Source of the DNA: Aquirufa beregesia
Lineage (GTDB): Bacteria; Bacteroidota; Bacteroidia; Cytophagales; Spirosomataceae
Length of the DNA: 64,000 bases
Assembly: GCF_011090385.1 (NCBI RefSeq)
Contig: NZ_SEWW01000004.1
Location: forward strand, 248,001 to 312,000
Direction: 5' to 3'
The position numbers were made by a program, and so were the translations under genes. Positions 25,903-35,788 of the stretch are shown here, one piece after another (position 1 is the first letter of the stretch; each line of letters opens with the position of its first letter). The notes below the pieces were generated by a model. The model saw nothing but the letters and a program-made list of their open reading frames with translations. It was not told the DNA's origin and did not search any database.

Positions 25903-26635
25903 GATTCATTTTTTCAATGATGGGAATTAAATCAGCTATATTGTTTAGTAGGCCATCATGAGGATGAGCTTCTAATTGTTCTCTACTATGTGTACCATTA
26001 CATACACCTAAGGCTAGTCTGACACCTGCATTTTTTCCGAATGCCAAATCGACAGGGGTATCGCCTACGTTAATGACCCGACTTTTATCCGTAATACCAA
26101 AACGCGACATGGCAAGTTCAATCATATTGGGAGCGGGCCTACCTATTCCATTTACTTCATCAGGACAAACGGAAAGATGAATGCCTGATTTGTTTTGGAT
26201 ATTCATGTAGTTGTGATTGAGCGTTTTTCCCCAACCTATTTTCTCCAGAATGATGTTGGCCACCTTCCTATAAAAACCAGTGGTTAAAGCAATGTAAATA
26301 CCTTGATTGTGTAAGTAATGGAATAATTCAATACAACCCTCGGTAGGTTTTACCTCGTTGTTTTTGTAATGGTCCTCCAAAATATGCGTAAAATCTAAAT
26401 AGGAATTGGCTGCTCGAAGTGGAATCGTAGGATCATTTTCTCCCAACTGCTCTGCCCAAAGTGTTTGAAAAACGTAGAGTTTGGCATAACCCTGCAAGGC
26501 TAATATACGCTCATCACTAGATAGTAAGCCATTTTTTTGAGCGGCTATTTTGAAACAGTGCTCCACTTCATGCTCATCTAAGATGGTTGTACCAGCCATA
26601 TCTAATACGACTAATTGAATATTTTGTGTGGCCAT
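25889..26635 (-). CDS. PhnX-like phosphonatase (HAD hydrolase)
   Basis: A 248-residue HAD-superfamily enzyme. The first motif is LDMAGTTI with nucleophile Asp12: DxAGT in place of the usual DxDxT marks phosphonatases. The third motif has arginine in place of lysine (GRPAPNMIE), also a phosphonatase sign. The cap domain has Lys52 in QGYAKLYVF, at the position of the Schiff-base lysine 53 of B. cereus PhnX. The last motif is NVGDTPVDLAFGKNAG. It should split the C-P bond of phosphonoacetaldehyde or a relative, giving phosphate. It is the first gene of the operon with the FAD enzyme and alkaline phosphatase. Confidence 0.83.
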   Translation of the reverse strand: MATQNIQLVVLDMAGTTILDEHEVEHCFKIAAQKNGLLSSDERILALQGYAKLYVFQTLWAEQLGENDPTIPLRAANSYLDFTHILEDHYKNNEVKPTEGCIELFHYLHNQGIYIALTTGFYRKVANIILEKIGWGKTLNHNYMNIQNKSGIHLSVCPDEVNGIGRPAPNMIELAMSRFGITDKSRVINVGDTPVDLAFGKNAGVRLALGVCNGTHSREQLEAHPHDGLLNNIADLIPIIEKMNHEKI

Positions 26636-27086
26636 GTAAGGGTAGGTTGAACACGAATTTCCTATTTTTAGATTAGCAATTGATTAGCTTGATATGAAAT
26701 AATTGTAAAGAATAGATTGGTATTTTTTTAAGTTTAATTAGTAATCCATACCATCATAACATTACCTTAATTATTTGTCAATAATTCCGTAATAGTGTGT
26801 CATATTTCTTAATAATTTCTTGTTCTAAGACACACAGTTTGCTTACTTGCTCGGAATACTTTTGTGGGAAAATAATAGGAGTTAGAAGATGATAAAACTC
26901 TCCAAGAGCATTGACTATTGTTCCAGAATTAGTATTTTCTGGTAGATATTTCAGTAAACCAATTCAATATGAGCTTTTTGGCTCTTAATTGTTTATTTAT
27001 TGGAAAACAGAATTAATCGTTTTGGTTCGTTTTGTGCATCTAAACCTAACATTATATTTTAACATTCTTTAAAAACAAAAATCTTT
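26636..27086. other. Divergent regulatory region, phosphonate operon / SusC
   Basis: 451 bases without a gene, AT-rich. GTGTGTC (26795-26801) and GACACAC (26829-26835) form an inverted repeat with a 27-base spacer. TACTTTTG (26857-26864) fits a -7 box for the SusC gene, about 220 bases before its ATG, so a long leader is possible. GAGC-TTTTTG-GCTC (26972-26985) is a short hairpin. I see no clear Pho-box. Confidence 0.45.
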
Positions 27087-30000
27087 ATGAAAAACTTTTT
27101 ACAAAAATTGCCTCGAAAAAAGATGGCTCATAAGTCGGTTTGGCTTATGTTAGTCTTTTTTCAATTGACGGCTATTTTGGCATTGGGCCAATCTAGAAGT
27201 ATCAGTGGACGAGTAATCTCCAAAGAGGATAATTCTGGGATACCTGGAGTTTCCATCCAAATCAAAGGAACGAATTTGGGAACCAATACGAACACAGAAG
27301 GACGTTTCACTCTTTCAGTTAATCCTAATGCCGTTTTACAGGTTTCTATGGTTGGATACCAGAAACAAAATGTAACAGTAGGATCTCAATCGGAGCTGAC
27401 TATTGTATTGCTTAGCGATGATAAACAACTTCAAGAAGTTGTTGTAACTGCCTTGGGTATTAAAAAGGAAGTTAGAAAAATTGGTGTTTCTATTCAGTCA
27501 TTGGATGGTGCATCCGTGGTAAAAGCTCGTGAGCCTAATGCGATCAATGCCTTGGTAGGTAAGGTTGCAGGATTAACCGTTGGTTCTCAGCCTGAACTTT
27601 TGAGAAAACCTACTATTTCATTACGTGGTAACTCTACCGTTTTATATGTTGTGGATGGTGTACCTATCAACTCCGATACTTGGAACATTTCACCAGATGA
27701 TATTGAAACTTATTCGGTATTGAAAGGAGCCTCTGCTTCTGCATTATATGGTTTCCGTGGTAAGAATGGTGCTATCTTAATTACGACTAAACGTGGTTCA
27801 AAAGACAAGCGTGGATTCTCGGTTGAGGCAAATTCATCAACCATGATGGAAAATGGATTTTATGCGATACCTGAAGTTCAGGATGAATATGGCCCTGGTG
27901 ATCACGGTCGTTATGCTTTCGGTGATGGCAAAGGTGGTGGATTAAATGATGGTGATTACGATGGTGGTTGGGGTCCAAAATTCAATGGACAATTGATCCC
28001 TCAGTATGATTCACCGGTGGATCCAATTACTGGCGTTCGTTCAGGTACTCCTTGGATTAACCGTGGTAAAGATAATTTGAAGCGTTTTTTAGAAACAGGG
28101 ATTTTATCTACTAACAACGTTTCTGTTTCTGCGACTGGCGAAAAGTACAATTTGCGTTTTTCTACTTCTCATATTTATCAAAAAGGGATTGTTCCAAATT
28201 CGAAAATGAACATTACCAACTTCAATATCGTAGCCGATTATAAGTTTTCAGATAAGTTGAAATTTGAGTCGAATTTGCAATATAATCGTCAGTATACACC
28301 CAACATTCCGGATGTAAATTATGGACCAAACTCCATTATCTACAACATTGTGTATTGGGCAGGTGCCGACTGGAATGTGGATGATATGCGTAACTATTGG
28401 CAAAAAGGGAAAGAAGGTATTCAGCAGATTTATGCGGAATATCAGCGTTACAATAACCCATATTTCATGTCTTATGAGTGGTTACGTGGTCACTACAAAA
28501 ATGATATTGTAGGTCAAGCCGCATTACGCTATCAATTAGCGGAAGGCTTGGAAGTTTTAGGACGTACACAAGTAACAACTTGGGATATGGTAAGAACGGA
28601 GAAGTTCCCTTATTCTGCTGGTTCATATGGACGTGATGAGCGTCGTGGTGATTATCGTGAAGATCGTCGTTCTTTGTTTGAAAACAATACGGAATTATTA
28701 GTGTCACTCGACAAGGATATCACAAGTGGTTTAAATACTAAAATCACAGCTGGTGGTAGTATGAGAACATTCCAGTATAAGTCGATGTACGGAACTACGG
28801 ACTACTTGAATGTACCGGGATTGTATAACTTTGCCAACTCATCCAACCCAGTGAAATTATTTAACTTTGGTTCGGAAATGAGAGTATTGTCTGCTTATTA
28901 TTCAGCTGACTTTTCTTACAAGAACTTCATTACGGTATCTACCACGGGTCGTTTAGATAAATTATCTACTTTACCAGCGGGTAACAACGCATTCTTCTAT
29001 CCATCTGTTTCTGCCGCTACCGTATTGTCTGATTACATCAAGCTTCCAGAAGTAATTTCATTTTTGAAATTGAGAGCTTCCTATGCCAATGTAAAAGATG
29101 GTTTGACCGCTTCTACTATTGGAACAACACCATCAGTAGGTGGAGGTAATCCAATTGGATATGGAGAGCAGTATCAATCTCCTTATGATGGTCCAGCTTA
29201 TACTAACTCAGCGGTATATTCTACCTTCCCATTGTATAATAACCAAACGGCTGCTTCTTATACTAACACCTTGAATAACCCGAACTTAAATCCAAGTACT
29301 ACTACTCAAAAAGAGATTGGTATGGATTTACGAATTATCAAAAACCGTTTAGGTTTAGATGTTACTTATTGGAATTCATTGGATGGCCCATCTATTTTCT
29401 CTTTACCAATTTCTACTACATCCGGATATAGTGCGGCTTTAGTGAATGGTATCAAAACAGAGAAAAATGGATTTGACATTTCGCTTACTGGAACTCCAAT
29501 TAAAACGGAAAGTGGCTTTACTTGGGATGTCGTGGCCAACTATGGTTCATACATTGAGACCTTGAAAGAGATTTACCCAGGAGTGAATAGCTTAAATACT
29601 TTCTTGAAGGTGGGTGATCGTTTGGACAAAATGTACGGTCGTGCTTTTGTGCGTACACCTGAAGGTAAAATCATTAATGATGCTTCTGGTCGTCCTATTT
29701 ATAATCCAGTAGCTCAAAATTTAGGAAATATAAATTCGGATTTCGTGTACGGTATCAACAACAAGTTTGCCTATAAAAATGTGAGTTTAAGTTTCCAGTT
29801 TGACGGTCGTGTAGGGGGTGTAATTTCTAACTATACGCAGAAACAAACATATCGTGGTGGTCGTCATATTGGTACTACAACGGGTATTTTTGCGGAAGCT
29901 CGCCCTCAAGATTTTGTAGGAGTGAAAGCATTTGTAGGAGAAGGTGTTCAAGTGAGTAATGGTGTAGCCATTGCCTATGATGTGGATGGTAAAGTAACGA

Positions 30001-30323
30001 ACTACTCTGCTTTACAATATACTCCTAATACAACGAAGCAATTTGTTCAAGATTACGTTTCTAGATATTACAATTCAGATGAAGGAAACTTAATGAGCAG
30101 AACATTTAGTATGTTACGTGAGGTGAATTTGACGTTCAACTTACCTGCAGCTTGGTTTGGAAAATTTGTACATCAGGCCAATGTTTCTTTGGTAGGACGT
30201 AACTTATTTTATTTCGCAGAGAAGAAGGATATTGACTTAAATCAATATGTATTTGGTAATGAATCGGGTCCTCAAACTCCTTCGGTTCGTCGTTACGGGG
30301 TGAATTTTAACATTACTTTTTAA
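27087..30323 (+). CDS. SusC/RagA-family TonB-dependent transporter
   Basis: A 1078-residue outer-membrane SusC protein. A long signal region (MAHKSVWLMLVFFQLTAILA) precedes a carboxypeptidase-D-like domain (ISGRVISKEDNSGIPGVSIQ), the signature TALGIKKEVRKIGVSIQ, and a plug with VLYVVDGVPINSDTW and ASALYGFRGKNGAILITTK. A large barrel ends NFNITF. With the SusD lipoprotein 22 bases downstream it forms a bellows-like uptake complex for oligomeric substrates, powered by TonB. No glycoside hydrolase is next to it; the nearest metabolic genes, on the opposite strand, are for phosphonates. The substrate is therefore a guess. Confidence 0.93.
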   Translation: MKNFLQKLPRKKMAHKSVWLMLVFFQLTAILALGQSRSISGRVISKEDNSGIPGVSIQIKGTNLGTNTNTEGRFTLSVNPNAVLQVSMVGYQKQNVTVGSQSELTIVLLSDDKQLQEVVVTALGIKKEVRKIGVSIQSLDGASVVKAREPNAINALVGKVAGLTVGSQPELLRKPTISLRGNSTVLYVVDGVPINSDTWNISPDDIETYSVLKGASASALYGFRGKNGAILITTKRGSKDKRGFSVEANSSTMMENGFYAIPEVQDEYGPGDHGRYAFGDGKGGGLNDGDYDGGWGPKFNGQLIPQYDSPVDPITGVRSGTPWINRGKDNLKRFLETGILSTNNVSVSATGEKYNLRFSTSHIYQKGIVPNSKMNITNFNIVADYKFSDKLKFESNLQYNRQYTPNIPDVNYGPNSIIYNIVYWAGADWNVDDMRNYWQKGKEGIQQIYAEYQRYNNPYFMSYEWLRGHYKNDIVGQAALRYQLAEGLEVLGRTQVTTWDMVRTEKFPYSAGSYGRDERRGDYREDRRSLFENNTELLVSLDKDITSGLNTKITAGGSMRTFQYKSMYGTTDYLNVPGLYNFANSSNPVKLFNFGSEMRVLSAYYSADFSYKNFITVSTTGRLDKLSTLPAGNNAFFYPSVSAATVLSDYIKLPEVISFLKLRASYANVKDGLTASTIGTTPSVGGGNPIGYGEQYQSPYDGPAYTNSAVYSTFPLYNNQTAASYTNTLNNPNLNPSTTTQKEIGMDLRIIKNRLGLDVTYWNSLDGPSIFSLPISTTSGYSAALVNGIKTEKNGFDISLTGTPIKTESGFTWDVVANYGSYIETLKEIYPGVNSLNTFLKVGDRLDKMYGRAFVRTPEGKIINDASGRPIYNPVAQNLGNINSDFVYGINNKFAYKNVSLSFQFDGRVGGVISNYTQKQTYRGGRHIGTTTGIFAEARPQDFVGVKAFVGEGVQVSNGVAIAYDVDGKVTNYSALQYTPNTTKQFVQDYVSRYYNSDEGNLMSRTFSMLREVNLTFNLPAAWFGKFVHQANVSLVGRNLFYFAEKKDIDLNQYVFGNESGPQTPSVRRYGVNFNITF

Positions 30324-30344
30324 TCCATCGAATTATCGATTTAA

Positions 30345-31943
30345 ATGATAAAGCATATGAAAATGAATAAATATATCATTGCTCTTTTTGGCCTTTTGAT
30401 GGTCACTTTGAGTAGCTGTGAAAAACCTTTTGATCAGTTGGAAATTGATTCCAACAAACCTGTGCATGTTCCTGCTTCTTTGGTTTTCCAAGGAGTAGCG
30501 TATAGTATGTTCAATGACAACGGTCGTCCTTTTAGTGCTGAAATGCGTTGGAACCAGTTTTATTGCTCGAACTACAATTATTATGCGAACAATGAATACA
30601 CCTTTGGACAAATGCCTAATCAGTTTACTACTTTAAAAAACGTAGTGAAAATGGAGGAAGAGGCCAAGCGTGCTGGATTGGCTGATGTGAATGGATATTC
30701 TGCTTTAGGCAAGTTTTTTAGAGCCTATTTCTATGATCAAATGTCGAAGCGTGTAGGTGATTTGCCTCTAACAGATGCATTGAAGGGTATTGAAGGGGTT
30801 GCTCCCAAATATGATACCCAAAAGGCCATTTACATTCAAATATTGAAGTGGTTGGATGATGCTAATACGGATTTAACAAGCCTGATTGCCAAGGGGGAAA
30901 CTGTTTCAGGAGATATCTATTATAATGGAGATTTGAAAAAATGGCAAAAGGCGGTTAATGCTTATCGTTTACGCGTGTTAGTTTCTTTATCTAAGAAAGA
31001 TACGGACACAGATTTAGGTGTAAAGGCAAAATTTGCTGAAATGGTCAGTAACCCTAGCAAATATCCTTTGTTGAGCTCTATGGCTGATAATTTGGAGTTT
31101 AAGTGGAATAATTTCAATAAATATCCATCTAATCCAGACAATTTTGGTTTTGATGCAACTCGTCAAAATATGGCGGCGGCATATGTCAACTTATTATCAG
31201 GTTTAAAGGATCCACGTGTGATGGCTACTTGTGAGCCCGCTGGCTTTGAATTGAAATCTGGCAAATTACCATCTGATTATTCTGCCTTTTTAGGAGCAAG
31301 TTCTGCAGAAGATTTAGCTGATATGTCGGATAAGGCAGGTGTGAATAATGGTGCTGGATTTGCCCCAGGTAAATACTCTTTTCAAAACAGAAATCGCTAT
31401 TATAAAAATTATACAGCAGAAAACACCTTCATAGCTGCTTATCCTGAACTATGTTTTAACATCGCTGAAGGTATTGCTAGAGGTTGGGCCACAGGTTCAG
31501 CTGAGGATTGGTATAAGAAAGGTATTCAAGCTTCTCAGGCATTTTATGGCATCAAAGATGGTGTAAACACGATGACTTATTCTAAAACAGGTTCCATGGC
31601 AGCGGCAGATCAAGTTAACTACAATGTAGACTTCTCTTTTGCTGATTATTATGCACAAGCCAGTGTGAAATATGATGCTTCGAAGGCCATTCAACAGATC
31701 GTTTCTCAAAAATATTTGGCATTCTTTATGAATTCAGGTATGGAGGCATATTTCAACTGGAGAAGAACTGGATTTCCTAAGTTTGATGCGGGCGTGGGTA
31801 ATGGAAATTCGAATAGAATTGCGGTTAGATGGATTTATCCAACTACAGAAAGAACAACGAATGCTACTAATTATAAAGCAGCCATTCAAAGTCAATTTAA
31901 CGGCACAGATGATATCAATGATCAGATGTGGTTGATCAAATAA
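30345..31943 (+). CDS. SusD/RagB-family substrate-binding lipoprotein
   Basis: A 532-residue surface lipoprotein. Its signal peptide, MNKYIIALFGLLMVTLSSCEK, ends in the LSSC lipobox; the ATG at 30345, 30357 or 30363 could each be used, and the later ones give a more normal signal length. The body is helix-rich with TPR-like pairs (GYSALGKFFRAYFYDQMSKR), and the C-terminus has SQKYLAFFMNSGMEAYFNWR, characteristic of the SusD-like_2 branch. It caps the SusC barrel and binds substrate at the cell surface. A strong terminator follows. Confidence 0.92.
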   Translation: MIKHMKMNKYIIALFGLLMVTLSSCEKPFDQLEIDSNKPVHVPASLVFQGVAYSMFNDNGRPFSAEMRWNQFYCSNYNYYANNEYTFGQMPNQFTTLKNVVKMEEEAKRAGLADVNGYSALGKFFRAYFYDQMSKRVGDLPLTDALKGIEGVAPKYDTQKAIYIQILKWLDDANTDLTSLIAKGETVSGDIYYNGDLKKWQKAVNAYRLRVLVSLSKKDTDTDLGVKAKFAEMVSNPSKYPLLSSMADNLEFKWNNFNKYPSNPDNFGFDATRQNMAAAYVNLLSGLKDPRVMATCEPAGFELKSGKLPSDYSAFLGASSAEDLADMSDKAGVNNGAGFAPGKYSFQNRNRYYKNYTAENTFIAAYPELCFNIAEGIARGWATGSAEDWYKKGIQASQAFYGIKDGVNTMTYSKTGSMAAADQVNYNVDFSFADYYAQASVKYDASKAIQQIVSQKYLAFFMNSGMEAYFNWRRTGFPKFDAGVGNGNSNRIAVRWIYPTTERTTNATNYKAAIQSQFNGTDDINDQMWLIK

Positions 31944-31973
31944 TTAATGGCTAAAATTAGAAATTCGTTACAC

Positions 31974-32005
31974 AAAAGGCCGAGTATTACTCGGCCTTTT
32001 TGTTT
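31974..32005 (+). terminator. Terminator of the SusCD operon
   Basis: AAAAGGCCGAGT and ACTCGGCCTTTT are perfectly complementary (12 pairs) around a three-base loop, followed by TGTTTTT. It lies 31 bases after the SusD stop. Confidence 0.88.
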
Positions 32006-32178
32006 TTGCTAGATTAAGAGAAAGCTTCATTCATGTTAAGCAATAAGTGAATTTCGTGCGCTTTGAACACTTAATATTATGGTTGTTTTTTTAAAATATT
32101 ACATAATTATTAAATCGGTTTTTTGCCTCACATTTAACCAAGTTAGCTTCCTACATTTACTTTACAGTTAGGTTATAC

Positions 32179-33219
32179 ATGGCTAATAGAAAAAAGATAT
32201 TGTTTTTAACAGGTTCCATGAATCAAACCATTCAGATGCACAAGATTTCTATGTATCTGACAGAATATGATTGTTACTTTAGTCAATTTTTTAGTGATGA
32301 TACAATCATATCATATGCTATAAAGTGGGGGATTTTAAATGGGACTATTATGGGGCGTCCATTAAAAAGAATTGCTGAGAATTACTTAATGTCCCAGGGC
32401 TTGAATATTGACGATAAAGCCGAATTACATGCTTACGATTTAGTGGTTTTTTGTTCAGATTTATTATTCCCTAATAAGTTTAAAGACACCAAGACTATTT
32501 GGGTTCAAGAAGGAATGATTGACCCCTTTACAAAATTGAGTAGTCTCATTCAAAAGTTACAATTGCCTAGGTATTGGACCATGGGAACGTCCCTGAATGG
32601 AACGTCCAATTTATGTGATATTTATTGTGCGGCTTCCGAGGGATATAAAAATTACATTACTGAAAAAGGAACAAGTTCCGACAAGGTAATAGTGACTGGA
32701 ATCCCAAATTATGATCATTTGAAACTATTTCTAGATAATGATTTTCCTTATTCTGATTATGTGATGGTAGCAACTTCTGATATAAGAGAAACATTTCGAT
32801 TTGAAAATCGCACAAAGTTTTTACGGAAATGTGTTGAAATAGCAGGAGAAAAAAGGCTGTTGTTTAAACTTCATCCCAATGAAAATAAATCGAGAGCTAT
32901 AGAAGAAATCAAATGCATTTGTCCAGAAAACACGTTGATTTTTACAGACGGGCCTACGAATGACATGATTGCTAATTGTAGCGAATTGATCACCCAATAT
33001 TCTACGGTTGTTTATACGGGTATAGCTCTGGGTAAAAAAGTATATTCTTTTTTTAATATCGAAGAATTGAATCAATTGATGCCCATTCAGAATGAAGGGA
33101 CCTCTGCTGAAAATATAGCAAATATTTGTCGGGAGTACATCGAATTTAATGGTAAAGGGAATCAATATGTAGCTCAATATACTCCTTGGTTTGAAAAATG
33201 TGACAAAGGCTATGAATAG
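32179..33219 (+). CDS. Probable GT-B glycosyltransferase of the sugar cluster
   Basis: A 346-residue soluble protein. The N-terminus KILFLTGSMNQTIQMHKISM and the C-terminal half (RLLFKLHPNENKSRAIEEIK, TLIFTDGPTNDMIANCSELI, TQYSTVVYTGIALGKKVYSF) have the layout of GT-B enzymes: a KxHP motif, then a segment with an STV tract that in capsule and teichoic-acid-type polymerases and sialyltransferase relatives binds nucleotide. It is the first gene of the 32-38 kb operon and overlaps the cytidylyltransferase gene by eight bases. Transfer of the CMP-activated sugar made by this cluster is a reasonable inference. I do not recognise a named family. Confidence 0.6.
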   Translation: MANRKKILFLTGSMNQTIQMHKISMYLTEYDCYFSQFFSDDTIISYAIKWGILNGTIMGRPLKRIAENYLMSQGLNIDDKAELHAYDLVVFCSDLLFPNKFKDTKTIWVQEGMIDPFTKLSSLIQKLQLPRYWTMGTSLNGTSNLCDIYCAASEGYKNYITEKGTSSDKVIVTGIPNYDHLKLFLDNDFPYSDYVMVATSDIRETFRFENRTKFLRKCVEIAGEKRLLFKLHPNENKSRAIEEIKCICPENTLIFTDGPTNDMIANCSELITQYSTVVYTGIALGKKVYSFFNIEELNQLMPIQNEGTSAENIANICREYIEFNGKGNQYVAQYTPWFEKCDKGYE

Positions 33220-34036
33220 CAAATTGCTGATTTTGGTTCAAGCCAGAACAGGTTCTAGTAGATTTCCGAATAAGGTATTGAAACCCGTATTGGATAAGCC
33301 GATATTAATTCATCAACTTGAGCGTATCCAAGGTATTCAAAGAAAAGCAGAGATTGTGGTCATAACATCTTTAGAGCCTGAAGATGATGCAATCGTGGAA
33401 ATTTCTAAAAAATATGGTTTCCCCGTATTTAGAGGATCACTCATCGATCTGTTAGACAGACACTATCAAGCAGCTAAAGACTATGAAGCAGATTGGATTG
33501 TTAAAATTCCTTCCGATTGCCCTTTGATAGACCCTCAAATAATCGATGAAGTTTTTGATTATTGTTTTCTACATGAAGGGGAATTTGACTTTGTTAGCAA
33601 CCTGCATCCTGCTTCGTATCCAGATGGAAATGATGTTGAAATGATGACGTTTTCTGCTTTGGAAAAAGCATGGAAGGAGGCAAAACGCCCGCTAGAAAGA
33701 GAGCATACCACACCCTATTTTTGGGAAAATCCAAGTCTATTTAGAATAGGTAATTGGGGATGGGAGTCTGGATTGAAGTATGATATGAGTCATCGATTCA
33801 CATTAGATTATCCAGAAGATCTTGAATTCATAGAAGCGGTTTACCATCATTTATACCCAATCAATTCTTTGTTCAATTTGAATGATATCCTCGCTCTATT
33901 ACAGGAACGTCCATATATCTATGATATCAATTCAGTTTATGCAGGGGTGAATTGGTATAGAAATCATTTACCTGAATTAAGAACGATTGGAGTTGAGCAA
34001 ACTAACACGGACCATGAATATAGAAAAACGAATTGA
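33212..34036 (+). CDS. SpsF-like cytidylyltransferase
   Basis: A 274-residue nucleotidyltransferase (start ATG at 33212; an upstream in-frame extension is unlikely). The N-terminal LLILVQARTGSSRFPNKVLK is the nucleotide-binding loop of the CMP-Neu5Ac/CMP-Kdo synthetase family, in the SpsF branch (ARxGSSRxPxKxL). KIPSDCPLIDPQIID and FTLDYPEDLEFIEAVYHHL complete the family pattern; the latter is typical of SpsF and related proteins. It should activate a ulosonic acid or related sugar with CTP. It overlaps its neighbours on both sides. Confidence 0.82.
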   Translation: MNSKLLILVQARTGSSRFPNKVLKPVLDKPILIHQLERIQGIQRKAEIVVITSLEPEDDAIVEISKKYGFPVFRGSLIDLLDRHYQAAKDYEADWIVKIPSDCPLIDPQIIDEVFDYCFLHEGEFDFVSNLHPASYPDGNDVEMMTFSALEKAWKEAKRPLEREHTTPYFWENPSLFRIGNWGWESGLKYDMSHRFTLDYPEDLEFIEAVYHHLYPINSLFNLNDILALLQERPYIYDINSVYAGVNWYRNHLPELRTIGVEQTNTDHEYRKTN

Positions 34037-34868
34037 ACTTGAAAACTTCGCCTTACGAGTTAGGGAGCGTATTGTGCCATTGGCTAGTGAGGGTGGATGC
34101 TTTCTAGGCGCATCTTTGTCGGCAGTTGATATTTTAACCTATCTCTACACGTCCTTTTTAAAGATTGATGCACAGCATTTAGATGATGAAAATAGAGATT
34201 ATTTATTTTTATCTAAAGGGCATGATGTGCCTGCCTTATATGGTGTTTTTGTAGAATTAGGATGGTTGGCTCCCGAAAGATTGAAAAATCATTTATCGGT
34301 ACATGACCATATTTATTGGCATCCCAATCGACATATTCCAGGGGTGGAATTTCATGCAGGTTCTTTAGGTCAGCTGCCAGCTGTAGCCATTGGAGTAGCC
34401 TTGGAGATTTGTTTAAGAAAGGAGAATAATCGGGTGGTCTGTATACTTGGTGACGGAGAATTAAATGAAGGATCATGTTGGGAGGCATTTTTAGTAGCCC
34501 ATGCCAAACAATTATCCAATTTGATTTTTGTTGTCGATAGGAATCAATTTCAGGCTAATATGGCCACGGAAGAGCTAATTCCATTGGAACCACTTCAAGA
34601 TAAATGTAAAGCTTTTGGCTTGCATACGTACCGAATCAATGGCCATGACTTCGAACAAATGGAGGAGATATTCTCCCAATTGGAATCCAATCAAGGGCCT
34701 TCTATTCTTATTTGTGATACTGTTCGGGGCAAAGGCCTTCCATCCATAGAGGCTCGAGCGGACCGTTGGTTTTGCAATTTTAATTCACAAGAAATAGTGG
34801 ATTTACTGGATGAATTACATCAAATCAAACAAGCCGATATTACTTCTCAAACGATTGTAGCTAGATAA
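34014..34868 (+). CDS. Transketolase, N-terminal (TPP-binding) subunit
   Basis: A 284-residue protein equal to the N-terminal third of transketolase. ATG at 34014 is preferred to the TTG at 33987. FLSKGHDVPALYGVFVELGW and the TPP/Mg motif VVCILGDGELNEGSCWEAFL, followed by LIFVVDRNQFQ, are clear. With the next gene it makes a split transketolase, which uses TPP to move a two-carbon ketol unit. Housekeeping transketolase is normally one chain; a split copy inside a sugar-nucleotide operon suggests a dedicated step, such as building or trimming the carbon chain of the unusual sugar. Confidence 0.88.
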   Translation: MNIEKRIELENFALRVRERIVPLASEGGCFLGASLSAVDILTYLYTSFLKIDAQHLDDENRDYLFLSKGHDVPALYGVFVELGWLAPERLKNHLSVHDHIYWHPNRHIPGVEFHAGSLGQLPAVAIGVALEICLRKENNRVVCILGDGELNEGSCWEAFLVAHAKQLSNLIFVVDRNQFQANMATEELIPLEPLQDKCKAFGLHTYRINGHDFEQMEEIFSQLESNQGPSILICDTVRGKGLPSIEARADRWFCNFNSQEIVDLLDELHQIKQADITSQTIVAR

Positions 34869-34879
34869 AATTGAGTATC

Positions 34880-35785
34880 ATGACATACGAACAATTATTA
34901 CAAGAAAAGGCCGTCAATGATAAGCGATATGTGGTTATGACGGCAGAAAATAGAGCTTTAGTTCGAAACTTACCGGGCATATTGCAGGATAGATTTATTG
35001 ATACTGGAATCACAGAGCAAACGATGATGGGGGCAGCAGCTGGCTTAGCTTTGCGCGGAAGAAAGCCAATAGTACACGCTTTGGCTGCATTTCTTACTAT
35101 GCGGGCATTTGAGTTTACTCGAACCTCGATAGGTATCCCTAATTTACCAGTGAAAATGAGCAGTTTTATTCCTGGCTTTTTGTCAGATGGGAATGGCCCT
35201 ACTCACCAGGCCATTGAAGATGTGGCCATCATGCGAGGTATACCTGGCATGGAAGTGTTTGCTCCAGCTGATGAGGACGATTTAGTGAAGATGTTACCAG
35301 CAATTTGGGAGACCGAAAATCCAAGTTATGTGCGGATCAATACCACAGCTAATCAATACAAACATTCGATTTACGAGCTAGGTAAGGCAGAGATTGTTGC
35401 AGAAGGGAAAGATGTGACCATTTTAACCTACGGTTTTATGTTTGAGAACAGTTATCAAGCCATGTTATCCTTGCAAGAAGCGGGGTATGATGTTGGATTG
35501 GTGAATGTTAGAAGCCTAAAGCCATTTGATGTGGATATGCTAAAGGCATTAATTGGAAAAACACAATTGTTGGTCACCATAGAGGATCATTTTCTAACTG
35601 GTGGATTATTTAGTATTGTGGCAGAGAATTTAGTAGTCAATCATTGGTCTATTCCTGTGAAGGCAATGGCCTTAGATGCTCGTTGGTTTCGTCCTGCTCG
35701 TCTACAGGAAGTGGTTGAATTTGAGGGATTCGATGTTCCCAACTTAGTTACAAGTATTTCGAAATTTATTCAAGAAAATCAATAA
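34880..35785 (+). CDS. Transketolase, C-terminal subunit
   Basis: A 301-residue protein with the pyrimidine-binding and C-terminal domains of transketolase. Features are RFIDTGITEQTMMGAAAGLA with the catalytic Glu that activates TPP, PIVHALAAFLTMRAFEFTRT, and a C-terminal domain with DVTILTYGFMFENSYQAM. Start chosen at ATG 34880; a TTG at 34871 is possible. It lies 11 bases after the N-terminal subunit gene, and 3 bases separate it from the aminotransferase gene. Confidence 0.87.
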   Translation: MTYEQLLQEKAVNDKRYVVMTAENRALVRNLPGILQDRFIDTGITEQTMMGAAAGLALRGRKPIVHALAAFLTMRAFEFTRTSIGIPNLPVKMSSFIPGFLSDGNGPTHQAIEDVAIMRGIPGMEVFAPADEDDLVKMLPAIWETENPSYVRINTTANQYKHSIYELGKAEIVAEGKDVTILTYGFMFENSYQAMLSLQEAGYDVGLVNVRSLKPFDVDMLKALIGKTQLLVTIEDHFLTGGLFSIVAENLVVNHWSIPVKAMALDARWFRPARLQEVVEFEGFDVPNLVTSISKFIQENQ

Positions 35786-35788
35786 GTT

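Noticed and set aside
26795-26835. Inverted repeat GTGTGTC ... GACACAC as a binding site for a phosphonate regulator
   Set aside because: Arms are only seven bases with a 27-base gap; no regulator gene is nearby and chance is a reasonable explanation. It is only mentioned in the region entry.
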